DNA of 64,000 nt from NCBI RefSeq assembly GCF_001570585.1, contig NZ_BBXF01000007.1, positions 62,001 through 126,000 of the forward strand, written 5' to 3'. The DNA comes from Herbidospora daliensis (GTDB taxonomy: Bacteria > Actinomycetota > Actinomycetes > Streptosporangiales > Streptosporangiaceae). A program made the position numbers and the translations under genes. Below are positions 8,617-17,245 of the stretch, piece by piece (position 1 is the stretch's first letter; each line of letters opens with the position of its first letter). The notes below the pieces were generated by a model. The model had not been told where the DNA came from. It was given only the letters and a program-made list of their open reading frames with translations, and made no database searches.

Positions 8617-9299
8617 GTGAGGCCAGGCTCCTGATCGTCGACGACGAACCGAACATCCGGGAGCTGCTGTCGACCAGCCTCCGCTACGCCGGATTCGAGG
8701 TGATCACTGCCTCCGACGGCAGGGAGGCGGTCGAGGCCGCCGAACGGTTCCGGCCCGACCTGATGATCCTCGACGTCATGCTCCCCGACATGGACGGCAT
8801 CGCCGTCGCCACCCGCCTCCGCGCAGCCGGACGGCGGGTTCCCGTCGTCTTCCTGACGGCCCGCCAGTCACACGACGACAAGCTCGCCGGCCTGGCCCTC
8901 GGCGACGACTACGTCACCAAGCCCTTCTCCCTCGACGAGGTGCTGGCCCGCATCCGCGCCGTGCTGCGCCGCGCCGGGGCCGCCGACCCCGCGCCCGTCC
9001 GGCTGCGGGTGGCCGACCTGGAGATGGACGAGGACGCCCACCAGGTCTGGCGGTCGGGCCGCCCGGTCCGGTTGTCGCCGACGGAGTTCAAGCTGCTGCA
9101 CTACTTCATGGTCAACCAGGGCCGGGTGCTCTCGAAGGCGCAGATCCTCGACCACGTCTGGCGCTACGACTTCGGCGGCGACCGGAACGTGGTCGAGTCG
9201 TACGTGTCGTACCTGCGCAAGAAGATCGACACCCGGGACCCCAAACTGATCCACACCCTGCGCGGCGTCGGCTACGTGCTGCGCGCACCCCGCCGATGA
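8613..9299 (+). CDS. OmpR/PhoB-family response regulator (second copy)
   Basis: A 228-residue regulator paralogous to the one at 1502. The phosphoacceptor is in LMILDVMLPDMDG (Asp54), with Lys103 in YVTKPF and a winged helix with PTEFKLLHYF. The loop before the conserved DDYVTKPF reads LALGDDY, one residue shorter than LTLGGDDY in the first copy and the usual LxxGADDY. This is an in-frame one-codon loss inside the receiver domain that could affect the active site. It overlaps the upstream DUF5666-like gene and the downstream kinase by 4 bp each, placing this pair in the export operon. Confidence 0.92.
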   Translation: MSEARLLIVDDEPNIRELLSTSLRYAGFEVITASDGREAVEAAERFRPDLMILDVMLPDMDGIAVATRLRAAGRRVPVVFLTARQSHDDKLAGLALGDDYVTKPFSLDEVLARIRAVLRRAGAADPAPVRLRVADLEMDEDAHQVWRSGRPVRLSPTEFKLLHYFMVNQGRVLSKAQILDHVWRYDFGGDRNVVESYVSYLRKKIDTRDPKLIHTLRGVGYVLRAPRR

Positions 9300-10813
9300 G
9301 GCGGGTGCCGCTCTGGGCGCGGCTGGTGGCCGGGACCCTCCTCCTGGTCACCCTCGCGATCACGCTCACCGGCGTGTTCGCGGTCCGGCTGCTGCGCGGC
9401 TACCTGGTCGAGCGCATCGACCAGCAGCTCACCGCCGCTGGGCCGCCGCTGCGCGAGGTGACCCTGAAGCCGGCGCTGCCGCAGGTGCTCAAAGCCCGGC
9501 CGCAACGGCTGCCGGGCCTCTTCCACGTGCTCATCCTCGAAGCCGACGGCAAGGTCGCCGATCAGATCGCCACCTCGACCACGCCGGAGGAGCCCGCGCT
9601 GGCCGGCCTCGACCACACGAAGGTCGCCGCGCTCGGCGGGCGCCCCTTCACCGTCGGATCGGCCGGCCCGGCGGGCCCCGAATGGCGGGCCATGGCCGTG
9701 CCCACCAACGACGGGCGCACCCGCGTGGTGGCGGTCAGCCTGGGCGACATCGAGCACACGGTCTCCCGGCTGACCGTCATCGTGGCAGGGGTCGGCGCGG
9801 CCGTGCTGCTCGCCCTCGGCGTCGCCTGCTATTGGCTGGTACGTCGCAGCCTGCGTCCACTCGGGGAGATCGAGCACACCGCCGCCGCCATCGCCGGGGG
9901 CGACCTGTCGCAGCGGGTGCCCGAACAACCCCGCAGCACCGAGATGGGCCGGCTCGGCGGGGCGATCAACGGCATGCTGCACCAGATCGAGCTGGCCTTC
10001 CGCGACCGGGAGCAGTCGGAGACGGCCGCCCGCCGGTCGGCCGCCGAGGCACGCGGTTCGGAGGAGCGCATGCGCCGCTTCGTCGCCGACGCCTCCCACG
10101 AGCTGCGCACCCCGCTGACCTCCATCAGGGGCTTCGCCGAGCTCTACCGCCAGGAGGCCGACCCCGACACCGAGAAGCTGATGGGCCGCATCGAGGGAGA
10201 GGCGTCCCGCATGGGCGTCCTGGTCGACGACCTGCTCCTGCTGGCCCGCCTCGACCAGCAGCGCCCTCTCGAACGTGAACCGGTCGACGTGCTCAGCCTG
10301 GCCGCCGGGGAGGTCCTCGACGCCCGGCTCCTGGCTCCGGAGCGCGAGATCGATCTGGTACGTCTGGACGACTCCGACGACCCCCTGACGATCGTCGGCG
10401 ACGAGGCCCGGCTGCGGCAGGTCCTCGGCAACCTGGTGGGCAACGTGCTCAAGCACACCCCCGAGGGCACCGCCTTCACCGTCGCGGTCGGCGCTACGGG
10501 GACCGACGTCGTGATCGAGGTCGCCGACGAGGGCCCGGGGTTGCGCTGCCCCGAGCGGGTCTTCGAGCGCTTCTACCGCGACGACCCTTCCCGGACCCGA
10601 GGGGCCAGGAACGGCGGCGCCGGGCTGGGCTTGTCGATCGCGGCGGCCCTGGTCGAGGCGCACGGGGGGCGGATCTGCGCGGCCAACGGGAAACGAGGCG
10701 CGGTGTTCCGGGTGGAACTGCCGGTGGGGTCCCAGGCGGGGTCGCAGGCGGGGTCGCAGGGGGAGTCGCGGGCAGGGTTGCAGGCGGGGTTGCCAGCATC
10801 CTCACAGGAGTGA
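9296..10813 (+). CDS. HAMP-domain sensor histidine kinase (second copy)
   Basis: A 505-residue kinase, with the same plan as the one at 2211: helix, extracytoplasmic sensor, helix, HAMP, HisKA (FVADASHELRTPLTS, His268), and HATPase with NLVGNVLKHTP and GAGLGLS. G1 reads ADEGPGL. The C-terminus carries an extra tail of about 28 residues made of degenerate GSQA and GLQA units, encoded by a roughly 15-bp tandem repeat at about 10735-10797. The tail has no catalytic motif and may vary between strains. It is co-transcribed with the regulator at 8613. Confidence 0.92.
   Translation: MRRVPLWARLVAGTLLLVTLAITLTGVFAVRLLRGYLVERIDQQLTAAGPPLREVTLKPALPQVLKARPQRLPGLFHVLILEADGKVADQIATSTTPEEPALAGLDHTKVAALGGRPFTVGSAGPAGPEWRAMAVPTNDGRTRVVAVSLGDIEHTVSRLTVIVAGVGAAVLLALGVACYWLVRRSLRPLGEIEHTAAAIAGGDLSQRVPEQPRSTEMGRLGGAINGMLHQIELAFRDREQSETAARRSAAEARGSEERMRRFVADASHELRTPLTSIRGFAELYRQEADPDTEKLMGRIEGEASRMGVLVDDLLLLARLDQQRPLEREPVDVLSLAAGEVLDARLLAPEREIDLVRLDDSDDPLTIVGDEARLRQVLGNLVGNVLKHTPEGTAFTVAVGATGTDVVIEVADEGPGLRCPERVFERFYRDDPSRTRGARNGGAGLGLSIAAALVEAHGGRICAANGKRGAVFRVELPVGSQAGSQAGSQGESRAGLQAGLPASSQE
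10735..10797 (+). repeat. Tandem 15-bp-like repeat at kinase 3' end
   Basis: Successive units built on GGGTCGCAGGCG, with some diverging to GGGTTGCAGGCG, occupy the last codons of the second sensor kinase and encode GSQA/GLQA. The period is about 15 bp, and copies diverge towards the 3' end. This looks like slippage-driven growth of an unstructured tail. Confidence 0.6.
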
Positions 10814-10843
10814 CTCAACGGCCTCATATTCCGGGGCCCTTCG

Positions 10844-11344
10844 ATGGATCCCGTGCAGAAGACCGCCTTCGCCGCCCTGACCGCGGCCCTGCTCCTGACC
10901 CTGACCGCCTGCGACGGAGGAGAGACGACCGCGGCCCCCGCGCCGTCTTCGCCGGGCGGACCCGGCGACCGCACCGCCATGGCAAAGTGCCTCAAAGAGC
11001 ACGGGGTCGCCCTGCCCGAGGGCGGCTTCCGGACCAGGCCGTCGGGGGCGCCTAGCGATGGTGGCCGATGGGGCAACGGGGCCTCAAGTCGGCCTTCCGG
11101 GGAGCCGAGGGCGCGGCCTTCGGGTTTTCCGTCCATGGACGGGAAGATGCGGGAGGCTTTCGAAGCCTGTGGTGGTGGCGGCCGCCGGATGGATGATTCG
11201 GCCCTCAACGCCTTCCGTACCTGCATGAAGGACAACGGCGCCGAGGTGACCGGCTTCCGGGACGTGGACCGGGACGACCCGGCGATCAAGAAGGCGCTGG
11301 AGAAGTGCCGCCCCCTGATGCCGTCCGGGTCGCCTTTGCGGTGA
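10844..11344 (+). CDS. Small secreted lipoprotein
   Basis: A 166-residue protein. The N-terminus MDPVQKTAFAALTAALLLTLTAC is a lipoprotein signal with lipobox LTAC, so Cys23 would be acylated. The rest is low in hydrophobics and holds two similar segments: MAKCLKEHGVALPEGGF and FRTCMKDNGAEVTGF. Each has a Cys followed by a charged stretch and a short G-x-x-(L/V) turn, so the protein may be a tandem of the same small motif. It follows the export operon by 30 bp, so it may sense or bind the exported compound. I do not recognise a named family. Confidence 0.72.
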   Translation: MDPVQKTAFAALTAALLLTLTACDGGETTAAPAPSSPGGPGDRTAMAKCLKEHGVALPEGGFRTRPSGAPSDGGRWGNGASSRPSGEPRARPSGFPSMDGKMREAFEACGGGGRRMDDSALNAFRTCMKDNGAEVTGFRDVDRDDPAIKKALEKCRPLMPSGSPLR

Positions 11345-11395
11345 ATTGGCGCATCCGCCACGTTGCGCACGCTTCTTTGAGGGAAGTCGGACCAT

Positions 11396-13111
11396 ATGTC
11401 CGATGGGTTGGCGACCGCGCTGAAGAGCCTGCGTGCGCAGCTCGGCCGTGACCTGTTCCCGCTCGCCATCGGGAACGTCGAGGCCGACCGGCACGCCCAG
11501 AAGGAGCTGGCCGGGCAGCTCGACGACTACCTCATCCCGCGCCTGGCCGCCATCGACGCGCCCCTGCTGGCCGTCGTCGGCGGCTCCACCGGGGCCGGCA
11601 AGTCGACCCTGGTCAACTCCCTCGTCCAGGACGACGTCACCGCCCCGGGCGTGCTGCGCCCGACCACGCTGGCCCCGACCCTGGTGGCCTCCCCGGCCGA
11701 CGCGCCCTGGTTCACCTCCATGAACGTGCTGCCCGGACTGCCCCGATCGACCGGCGACGGCCAGCCCGGCACCCTCAAGATCGTCACGTCTCCGCAGGTC
11801 AAGCCGGGTCTGGCGCTGCTCGACGCACCCGACATCGACTCGGTGGTGACCGCCAACCGCGAGCTCGCCGCCCAGCTGCTGGCCGCCGCCGACCTGTGGT
11901 TGTTCGTCACCACCGCCAGCCGGTACGCCGACGAGGTCCCCTGGGGCTTCCTGCGCATCGCCAGCGAACGCAGCACCGCCATGGCCGTGATCCTCCAGCG
12001 GGTGCCCGAGGAGGCCCGCGTGCCGGTCGCAATGGACCTGCGCCGCCTGCTCCAGGAGAACGGCCTGTCGGGCACGCCCCTCTTCGAGGTGCCGGAGCTG
12101 CCGCTGCCGAGCGAACGCGCCCGGTTGCCCGAGACGGCGGTCAGGCCGATCAAGCAGTGGCTCGACGGCCTTTCCGCCGACCACGAGGCCCGCGCCGACG
12201 TCGTCCGCCGCACCCTGTCGGGCGCGCTCGACAGCCTGGCCGTGCGGGTCCCGGCGCTGGCCGAGGCGGCCGACCGGCAGTTGCTCGGCGCCAACGAACT
12301 GCGTGGCCTGGTCGAGAAGGGCTACGACGTCGGCATGGCCGACTTCGACGAGGCCATGCGCGACGGCACCCTATTGCGCGGCGAGGTGCTGAACCGCTGG
12401 CAGGACTTCGTCGGCACCGGCGACCTCATGCGCTCCCTGGAGACCCGGGTCGGCTGGTTGCGCGACAAGCTGGTGGCCGCCTTCACCGGGCGTCCCGCCC
12501 CGGACAAACGGCTCAGGGTGGCCCTGGAGAGCGGCGTCGAGTCGCTGATCAGGACCACCGCCGACGGGTCGGCCGAACGATCCGTGGACGCGTGGCTCTC
12601 CACTCCGCAGGGGCGTGACCTGCTGGAACGTACCGGAATCGAAACCGCGGGGAAACTCGGCCGGGTCTCGGCCGATCTGCCGCCGAAGGCCGCCAAGGCG
12701 GTGCGCGACTGGCAGGGCTACGTGCTCGACCTGGTCCGCGACGAGGGCGCCGACAAACGCAGCATGGCCAGGGCCGCCTCGTTCGGGGTGAACGGCCTGG
12801 GCCTGCTGATCATGCTGACGGTGTTCGCGTCCACGGGCGGCCTGACCGGCATCGAGATCGGCGTCGCGGGCGGCACCACGGTCCTGAGCCAGAAACTCCT
12901 GGAGGCGGTCTTCGGCGACCAGGCCGTCCGCCGCCTCACCGACGCCGCCCGCGCCAACCTCAGACAGCGGGTCAGGGACCTGTTCGACGACGAGGCCGGC
13001 CGCTTCTACGCCCTGCTCGCCGGCATGGAGACGACCGACACGCACGCCCTGCGGGCCGCCGCCGAGGCCGTCGAAAGCCGCAAGAGCGACATCCCGGGCG
13101 GTGCCGTGTGA
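11396..13111 (+). CDS. Dynamin-like membrane GTPase, first of pair
   Basis: A 571-residue P-loop GTPase. The G1 loop is GGSTGAGKST (62-71). A switch/G3-like strand is LALLDAPDIDSV (about 141). A long alpha-helical middle region precedes one strongly hydrophobic hairpin (about 462-495, FGVNGLGLLIMLTVFASTGG) and a helical tail. This plan resembles actinobacterial dynamin-like proteins that occur as gene pairs; DynA/DynB of Streptomyces help stabilise sporulation septa. Orthology to those is a guess. The downstream GTPase starts inside its last codon (GTGA), so the pair is coupled and probably heteromeric. Confidence 0.8.
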   Translation: MSDGLATALKSLRAQLGRDLFPLAIGNVEADRHAQKELAGQLDDYLIPRLAAIDAPLLAVVGGSTGAGKSTLVNSLVQDDVTAPGVLRPTTLAPTLVASPADAPWFTSMNVLPGLPRSTGDGQPGTLKIVTSPQVKPGLALLDAPDIDSVVTANRELAAQLLAAADLWLFVTTASRYADEVPWGFLRIASERSTAMAVILQRVPEEARVPVAMDLRRLLQENGLSGTPLFEVPELPLPSERARLPETAVRPIKQWLDGLSADHEARADVVRRTLSGALDSLAVRVPALAEAADRQLLGANELRGLVEKGYDVGMADFDEAMRDGTLLRGEVLNRWQDFVGTGDLMRSLETRVGWLRDKLVAAFTGRPAPDKRLRVALESGVESLIRTTADGSAERSVDAWLSTPQGRDLLERTGIETAGKLGRVSADLPPKAAKAVRDWQGYVLDLVRDEGADKRSMARAASFGVNGLGLLIMLTVFASTGGLTGIEIGVAGGTTVLSQKLLEAVFGDQAVRRLTDAARANLRQRVRDLFDDEAGRFYALLAGMETTDTHALRAAAEAVESRKSDIPGGAV

Positions 13112-14694
13112 AGCTCCTGCGGCGCCGTTCCCACATCTCCCTGGACGACCGCCTCAAGGCCCTCGGCGCCGCCGCCGACCTGGCCGACGGCAGGGTCGCC
13201 AGGGAACCCGTCGAGCACGCCCGCGCCGTCGTCGCGAGAGCCGGCGCCCGCGCGGGCCTCTCGGTCGACCACACAGCAGTCGCCCTGGCCGGGGCCACCG
13301 GCAGCGGCAAGTCGTCGTTGTTCAACGTGCTGGCCGGCGGCGACGTCGCCACGGTCGGGGTGACCCGCCCCACCACCTCCAAGGCCCAGGGCGCCCTCTG
13401 GTCGCCGGAAGGCTCGGGCCCGCTGCTCGACTGGCTCGACGTGCCCACCCGGCACGTCGTCCACTCCGACGACCTGCCCGGCCTGATCCTGCTCGACCTG
13501 CCCGACCACGACAGCATCGAGCTCTCCCACCGCCTGGAGGTCGACCGCCTGGTCGCCGTCGTCGACCAGCTCGTCTGGGTCATGGACCCCCAGAAGTACG
13601 CCGACGCCGCCATCCACGAGCGCTACCTGCGCCCCCTGGCCCGGCACGCCGACGTGACCCTGGTGGTGCTGAACCAGATCGACCGCCTGCCCCCGGAGGC
13701 CGTCCGCCGCTGCCTCGACGACCTACGCCGCCTGCTGGCCGAAGACGGCCTGCGCGACGTGCCGATCCTGCCCGTGTCGACGGTGACGGGAGAGGGCGTA
13801 CAAGAACTGAAGGACCTGCTCGCCGAACTGGTCGGCCGCCGCCACGCGTGGTCGGCCCGGCTGGAGGCCGACACGGCCGGAGCCGCCGACCACCTGATCG
13901 CCGCCTCCGGCGGCCTGCCGAAGTCAGACCCCCGCACCCCCGACCACGACGCCCTCGACGAGGCGCTGGCCGAAGCCGCCGGGGTGCCCCTGGTGGTCAG
14001 GGCCGTCGCCAAAGCCCACCGCCACCGCGCGGTGGCGGCGATGGGCTGGCCGGTCACCCGCTGGCTGCGCCGCTTCCGCCCCGACCCCCTGCGCCGCCTG
14101 CACCTCCAGCGCCCCACGACGGGCCGCACCTCCCTGCCCCAGGCGTCGGCCATCCAGACGTCCCAGATGGACGCGGCCGTCAGAGCCGTCGGCCTGGAAG
14201 CGGCGGAAGGCGTCCCGGAACCGTGGGCCGCCGCCATCCGCCGCTCGGCCCGCGAACACCACGACGGCCTCGCCGACGCCCTCGACCAGGCCGTGGGCCG
14301 CAGCGACCTCGGCATGGAACGCCGCCCGCTGTGGTGGCGCGCCGTGAACGCCCTCCAATGGTTGCTGTTCGTGACGCTGCTGGCCGGGCTGGGCTGGCTG
14401 GTGGTTCTGTACGTGCTCGGCTTCCTGCAACTGCCGAGCCTCTACACGCCGACGGCCGGAGACGTGCCGTGGCCGACGACGCTGCTGGTGGGGGCGGCGG
14501 TCATCGGGGTGGTGGTGGCCCTGCTGACACGGGGGCTGGCCTGGATCGGCAGCCGGAGGAAGGCGCGCAGATCGGCGAAGATCCTGCGGCAGAACGTCTC
14601 CGACGTGGCCGACCGGATGGTCATCGCCCCGATCGACCACGAACAGACCCGCTATACGACCTTCGTCGAACAGGCCACGACAGCGAGCAGCTAA
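13108..14694 (+). CDS. Dynamin-like/YfjP-type membrane GTPase, second of pair
   Basis: A 528-residue partner of the upstream GTPase. It shows G1 GATGSGKSS (62-70), threonines of G2 in TRPTTS, G3 LLDLPDHDS (about 129) and G4 LNQID (about 187), so it is a canonical GTPase. After a helical region, two transmembrane helices lie near 412-436 (LLFVTLLAGLGWLVVLYVLG) and 452-474. The C-terminus is basic and ends ATTASS. It starts at GTG 13108 overlapping the stop of the first GTPase. A role in membrane remodelling, for instance at septa, is inferred from family and pairing, not shown. Confidence 0.8.
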   Translation: MKLLRRRSHISLDDRLKALGAAADLADGRVAREPVEHARAVVARAGARAGLSVDHTAVALAGATGSGKSSLFNVLAGGDVATVGVTRPTTSKAQGALWSPEGSGPLLDWLDVPTRHVVHSDDLPGLILLDLPDHDSIELSHRLEVDRLVAVVDQLVWVMDPQKYADAAIHERYLRPLARHADVTLVVLNQIDRLPPEAVRRCLDDLRRLLAEDGLRDVPILPVSTVTGEGVQELKDLLAELVGRRHAWSARLEADTAGAADHLIAASGGLPKSDPRTPDHDALDEALAEAAGVPLVVRAVAKAHRHRAVAAMGWPVTRWLRRFRPDPLRRLHLQRPTTGRTSLPQASAIQTSQMDAAVRAVGLEAAEGVPEPWAAAIRRSAREHHDGLADALDQAVGRSDLGMERRPLWWRAVNALQWLLFVTLLAGLGWLVVLYVLGFLQLPSLYTPTAGDVPWPTTLLVGAAVIGVVVALLTRGLAWIGSRRKARRSAKILRQNVSDVADRMVIAPIDHEQTRYTTFVEQATTASS

Positions 14695-14742
14695 TTCTGG
14701 CGAACTTAGCAGTTAATTAGCTGCTAATCTGAACAGAATTAG
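14691..14742. promoter_or_regulatory. Nested inverted repeats before fic (putative operator)
   Basis: An inner repeat TTAGCAG (14706-14712) and CTGCTAA (14721-14727), with 8-nt spacer TTAATTAG, sits inside an outer repeat CTAATTCTG (14691-14699) and CAGAATTAG (14734-14742). A further TTAGCAGC half-site runs on from the outer right arm (14739-14746). The segment is far more A+T-rich than its surroundings and lies directly before the ribosome site GGAGG (14755-14759) and GTG at 14764. It fits an autoregulatory operator; the Fic protein ends in a winged-helix-like region that could bind it. Confidence 0.7.
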
Positions 14743-14763
14743 CAGCTGGCGGTCGGAGGTCCG

Positions 14764-16098
14764 GTGCGCATTCCCCAACCGCCCCCGCCGCTGTCGCCCA
14801 TCCTGGCCTCCCTCCAGGGCGATCGTCTCGTCGAGGTGATGCGCCACGGCATGTCGATCGCCGGCGAGCGATACCTGCCCTGGGACGAGTTCCGCTGGCG
14901 TCCGGTCCCCGAAGGGCTCACCCTCGACGAATGGTGGGCGGCCACGAAGATCGCCCGCTCGGTGGTCCGGCGGCGGTTGCCGTTGCGGTTCCAGGACGAC
15001 GTCCCCTTCGCCTACGCCCTGCCCGACGAGGTGCTGCGCGGCATCGAGAACGTGGCCAAGCAGACCAGCGGCCGCATCGGGGTGCCCGAACCCGTCACCC
15101 ACGACGCGCCGACCCGCGACCAGTACGTCGTCAACTCGCTCATCGAAGAGGCCATCACCTCCTCCCAGCTCGAAGGCGCCTCGACGACCTACCAGGTCGC
15201 CAAACACATGCTGCGAAGCGGCCGCAACCCCCGCACCCGCGACGAACTGATGATCCTCAACAACTATCTGGCCATGCGCCGGGTGGGCGAACTGAGAGGC
15301 GAGCGCCTGACACCGGCGCTGATCGCCGAGATCCACCGCATCGTCACCGAGGGCACCCTCGACGACCCCGCCACGGCGGGCCGGGTGCAACTGCCCGGCG
15401 AAGAACGGGTCGTCGTGGTGGACGTGGAGGGCAACGTCCTGCACACCCCGCCGCCGGCGGAGCAGTTGCCGGAGCGGATGGAGGCGCTCTGCGCCTTCGC
15501 CAACGGCGAGAGCGGCACCTCCTACGTGCCGCCGGTCGTGCGCGCCATCGTGGTCCACTTCATGTTGTCCTTCGACCACCCGTTCGTCGACGGCAACGGC
15601 CGCACCGCCCGCGTGCTCTTCTACTGGTCGATGCTGAACCAGGACTACTGGCTGACCGAGTTCCTCTCGATCTCCCGCCTGATCAAGCAGAAACAGGCCC
15701 AATACGGCCGCAGCTTCCTGCACTGCGAACAGGACGAGGGCGACCTCACCTACTTCATCGCCGCCCAACTCGCCATCATCAGCCAGGCCATCACCGACCT
15801 GCACGAATACCTCGATCGCAAGGTCGGCCAGACCCGCAATCTCCAGCGGGCCGTGCCGGCGCTCGCCGGTCACCTCAACCACCGCCAGATCGCGCTCCTC
15901 CAGAACGCGATCAAGAAGTCCGACGCCCGCTACACCGTCCGGTCGCACTCACGCAGCCACAACATCACCGTGCAGACCGCACGCACCGACCTGCAGGCCC
16001 TGGAGACCCGGGGCCTGCTGAACAGGGTGCCCGAAGGCCGGGGCTTCGCCTGGTTGCCGGTCGGCGACCTGCGGAAGGTCCTCGGCCTCGGGAGCTAG
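14764..16098 (+). CDS. Fic-domain protein (putative AMP transferase) with C-terminal winged helix
   Basis: A 444-residue protein. The Fic motif HPFVDGNGRTAR starts at His272 and has all catalytic and phosphate-binding residues. An inhibitory-helix motif SSQLEG with Glu137 lies upstream of the Fic core, the arrangement of class II autoinhibited Fic enzymes. The N-terminal segment (about 1-100) is a Fic_N-like region, and the C-terminal 90 residues (HRQIALLQNAIKKSDARYTV to RTDLQALETRGLLNRV) look like a DNA-binding winged helix. Such proteins are often solitary and autoregulated. The GTG start is supported by GGAGG 4 nt upstream. The stop shares a CTAG with the convergent SPFH gene. Confidence 0.9.
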   Translation: MRIPQPPPPLSPILASLQGDRLVEVMRHGMSIAGERYLPWDEFRWRPVPEGLTLDEWWAATKIARSVVRRRLPLRFQDDVPFAYALPDEVLRGIENVAKQTSGRIGVPEPVTHDAPTRDQYVVNSLIEEAITSSQLEGASTTYQVAKHMLRSGRNPRTRDELMILNNYLAMRRVGELRGERLTPALIAEIHRIVTEGTLDDPATAGRVQLPGEERVVVVDVEGNVLHTPPPAEQLPERMEALCAFANGESGTSYVPPVVRAIVVHFMLSFDHPFVDGNGRTARVLFYWSMLNQDYWLTEFLSISRLIKQKQAQYGRSFLHCEQDEGDLTYFIAAQLAIISQAITDLHEYLDRKVGQTRNLQRAVPALAGHLNHRQIALLQNAIKKSDARYTVRSHSRSHNITVQTARTDLQALETRGLLNRVPEGRGFAWLPVGDLRKVLGLGS

Positions 16099-17171
16099 GC
16101 CCGGTCGCGAGACCGGTTGAGGTCGCCCAGCGGGTCGGGCACCGCCTGGCCGCGCTCGATCGACCTCGGCAGCGAATCGGCCTCCGCCTCCGCCTTGGCC
16201 TCGGCGGCCGCCGCCTCCGCCTCGCGGACCGCCTCGGAACCGGCCGGGCGGTCGCGGTCGGGCTGTTCCCGGGTCGCCGCCGACTGCGGCAGCGCCTCGG
16301 TGAACGCCTTCGACACGCCCTGGAGCGCCGACGTCACCTCCGACGGGATCACCCAGAACGTGTTCCCGGGGCCCGACGCGAGCTGCGGCAACATCTGGAG
16401 GTACTGGTAGGCGAGCAGCTTCGGGTCGGGGTCGTTGCGGTGGACGGCCTGGAACACCTCGTCGATCGCCTGCGACTGGCCCTCGGCCTTCAGGATCTGG
16501 CTGGTGCGCTCGCCCTCGGCGCGCAGGATCGCCGACTGCTTCTCGCCCTCGGCCGTGAGGATCTGCGACTGCCGCAGGCCCTCGGCCGTCAGGATCGCCG
16601 CGCGCTTGTCGCGTTCGGCGCGCATCTGCTTCTCCATCGCCTCCTTGATGGTCTTGGGAGGGTCGATGGCCTTGATCTCCACCCGGTTGACCCGGATGCC
16701 CCACTTGCCGGTCGCCTCGTCGAGCACGCCCCGCAGCTGGCTGTTGATCGTGTCTCGGCTGGTCAGCGTCTTCTCCAGGTCCATGCCGCCGACCACGTTG
16801 CGCAGCGTCGTCACGGTCAGCTGCTCGACGCCCTGGATGAAGTTCGCTATCTCGTACGCCGCCGCGCGCGGGTCGGTCACCTGGAAGTACAGGACCGTGT
16901 CGATGTCGACGACCAGGTTGTCCTCGGTGATCACCGGCTGGGGCTTGAAGCTGACGACCTGTTCCCGCAGGTCTATCAGCGGGCGCACCCGGTCGATGTA
17001 CGGGATCACGAAGTTCAGGCCGGGATCGAGGGTGCGGCTGTAACGGCCCAGGCGCTCGACGTTGGCGGCGCGCGCCTGAGGGACGATCCGCACCGTACGG
17101 AAGACGGTGACGACCGCGAACATCGCGACCAGGATCAGGATGACGAGCAGCGCGACTTCCATTGGTGTCAC
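16095..17171 (-). CDS. SPFH/Band 7 (stomatin-like) membrane protein
   Basis: A 358-residue protein of the QmcA/HflK-like group. One N-terminal helix (VALLVILILVAMFAVVTVF) leads to the Band 7 domain with RLGRYSRTLDPGLNFVIPYIDRV and IGIRVNRVEIKAI-like strands. A long Ala/Glu/Arg coiled coil (about 180-235) and a C-terminal charged tail follow. SPFH proteins of this class normally pair with NfeD and organise membrane domains. Here NfeD lies upstream on the same strand but is separated by an opposite-strand TnpB-type gene. The GTG at 17171 is preceded by a GAAGGA ribosome site; ATG at 17162 is an alternative. Confidence 0.9.
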   Translation of the reverse strand: MTPMEVALLVILILVAMFAVVTVFRTVRIVPQARAANVERLGRYSRTLDPGLNFVIPYIDRVRPLIDLREQVVSFKPQPVITEDNLVVDIDTVLYFQVTDPRAAAYEIANFIQGVEQLTVTTLRNVVGGMDLEKTLTSRDTINSQLRGVLDEATGKWGIRVNRVEIKAIDPPKTIKEAMEKQMRAERDKRAAILTAEGLRQSQILTAEGEKQSAILRAEGERTSQILKAEGQSQAIDEVFQAVHRNDPDPKLLAYQYLQMLPQLASGPGNTFWVIPSEVTSALQGVSKAFTEALPQSAATREQPDRDRPAGSEAVREAEAAAAEAKAEAEADSLPRSIERGQAVPDPLGDLNRSRDRA

Positions 17172-17245
17172 CAGATTCCTTCTATGGCGGGGCGGGAGCG
17201 CGGAACCACCCCTGTCTTCCGGCGGATTTGCGTAATCTTCTGGCC

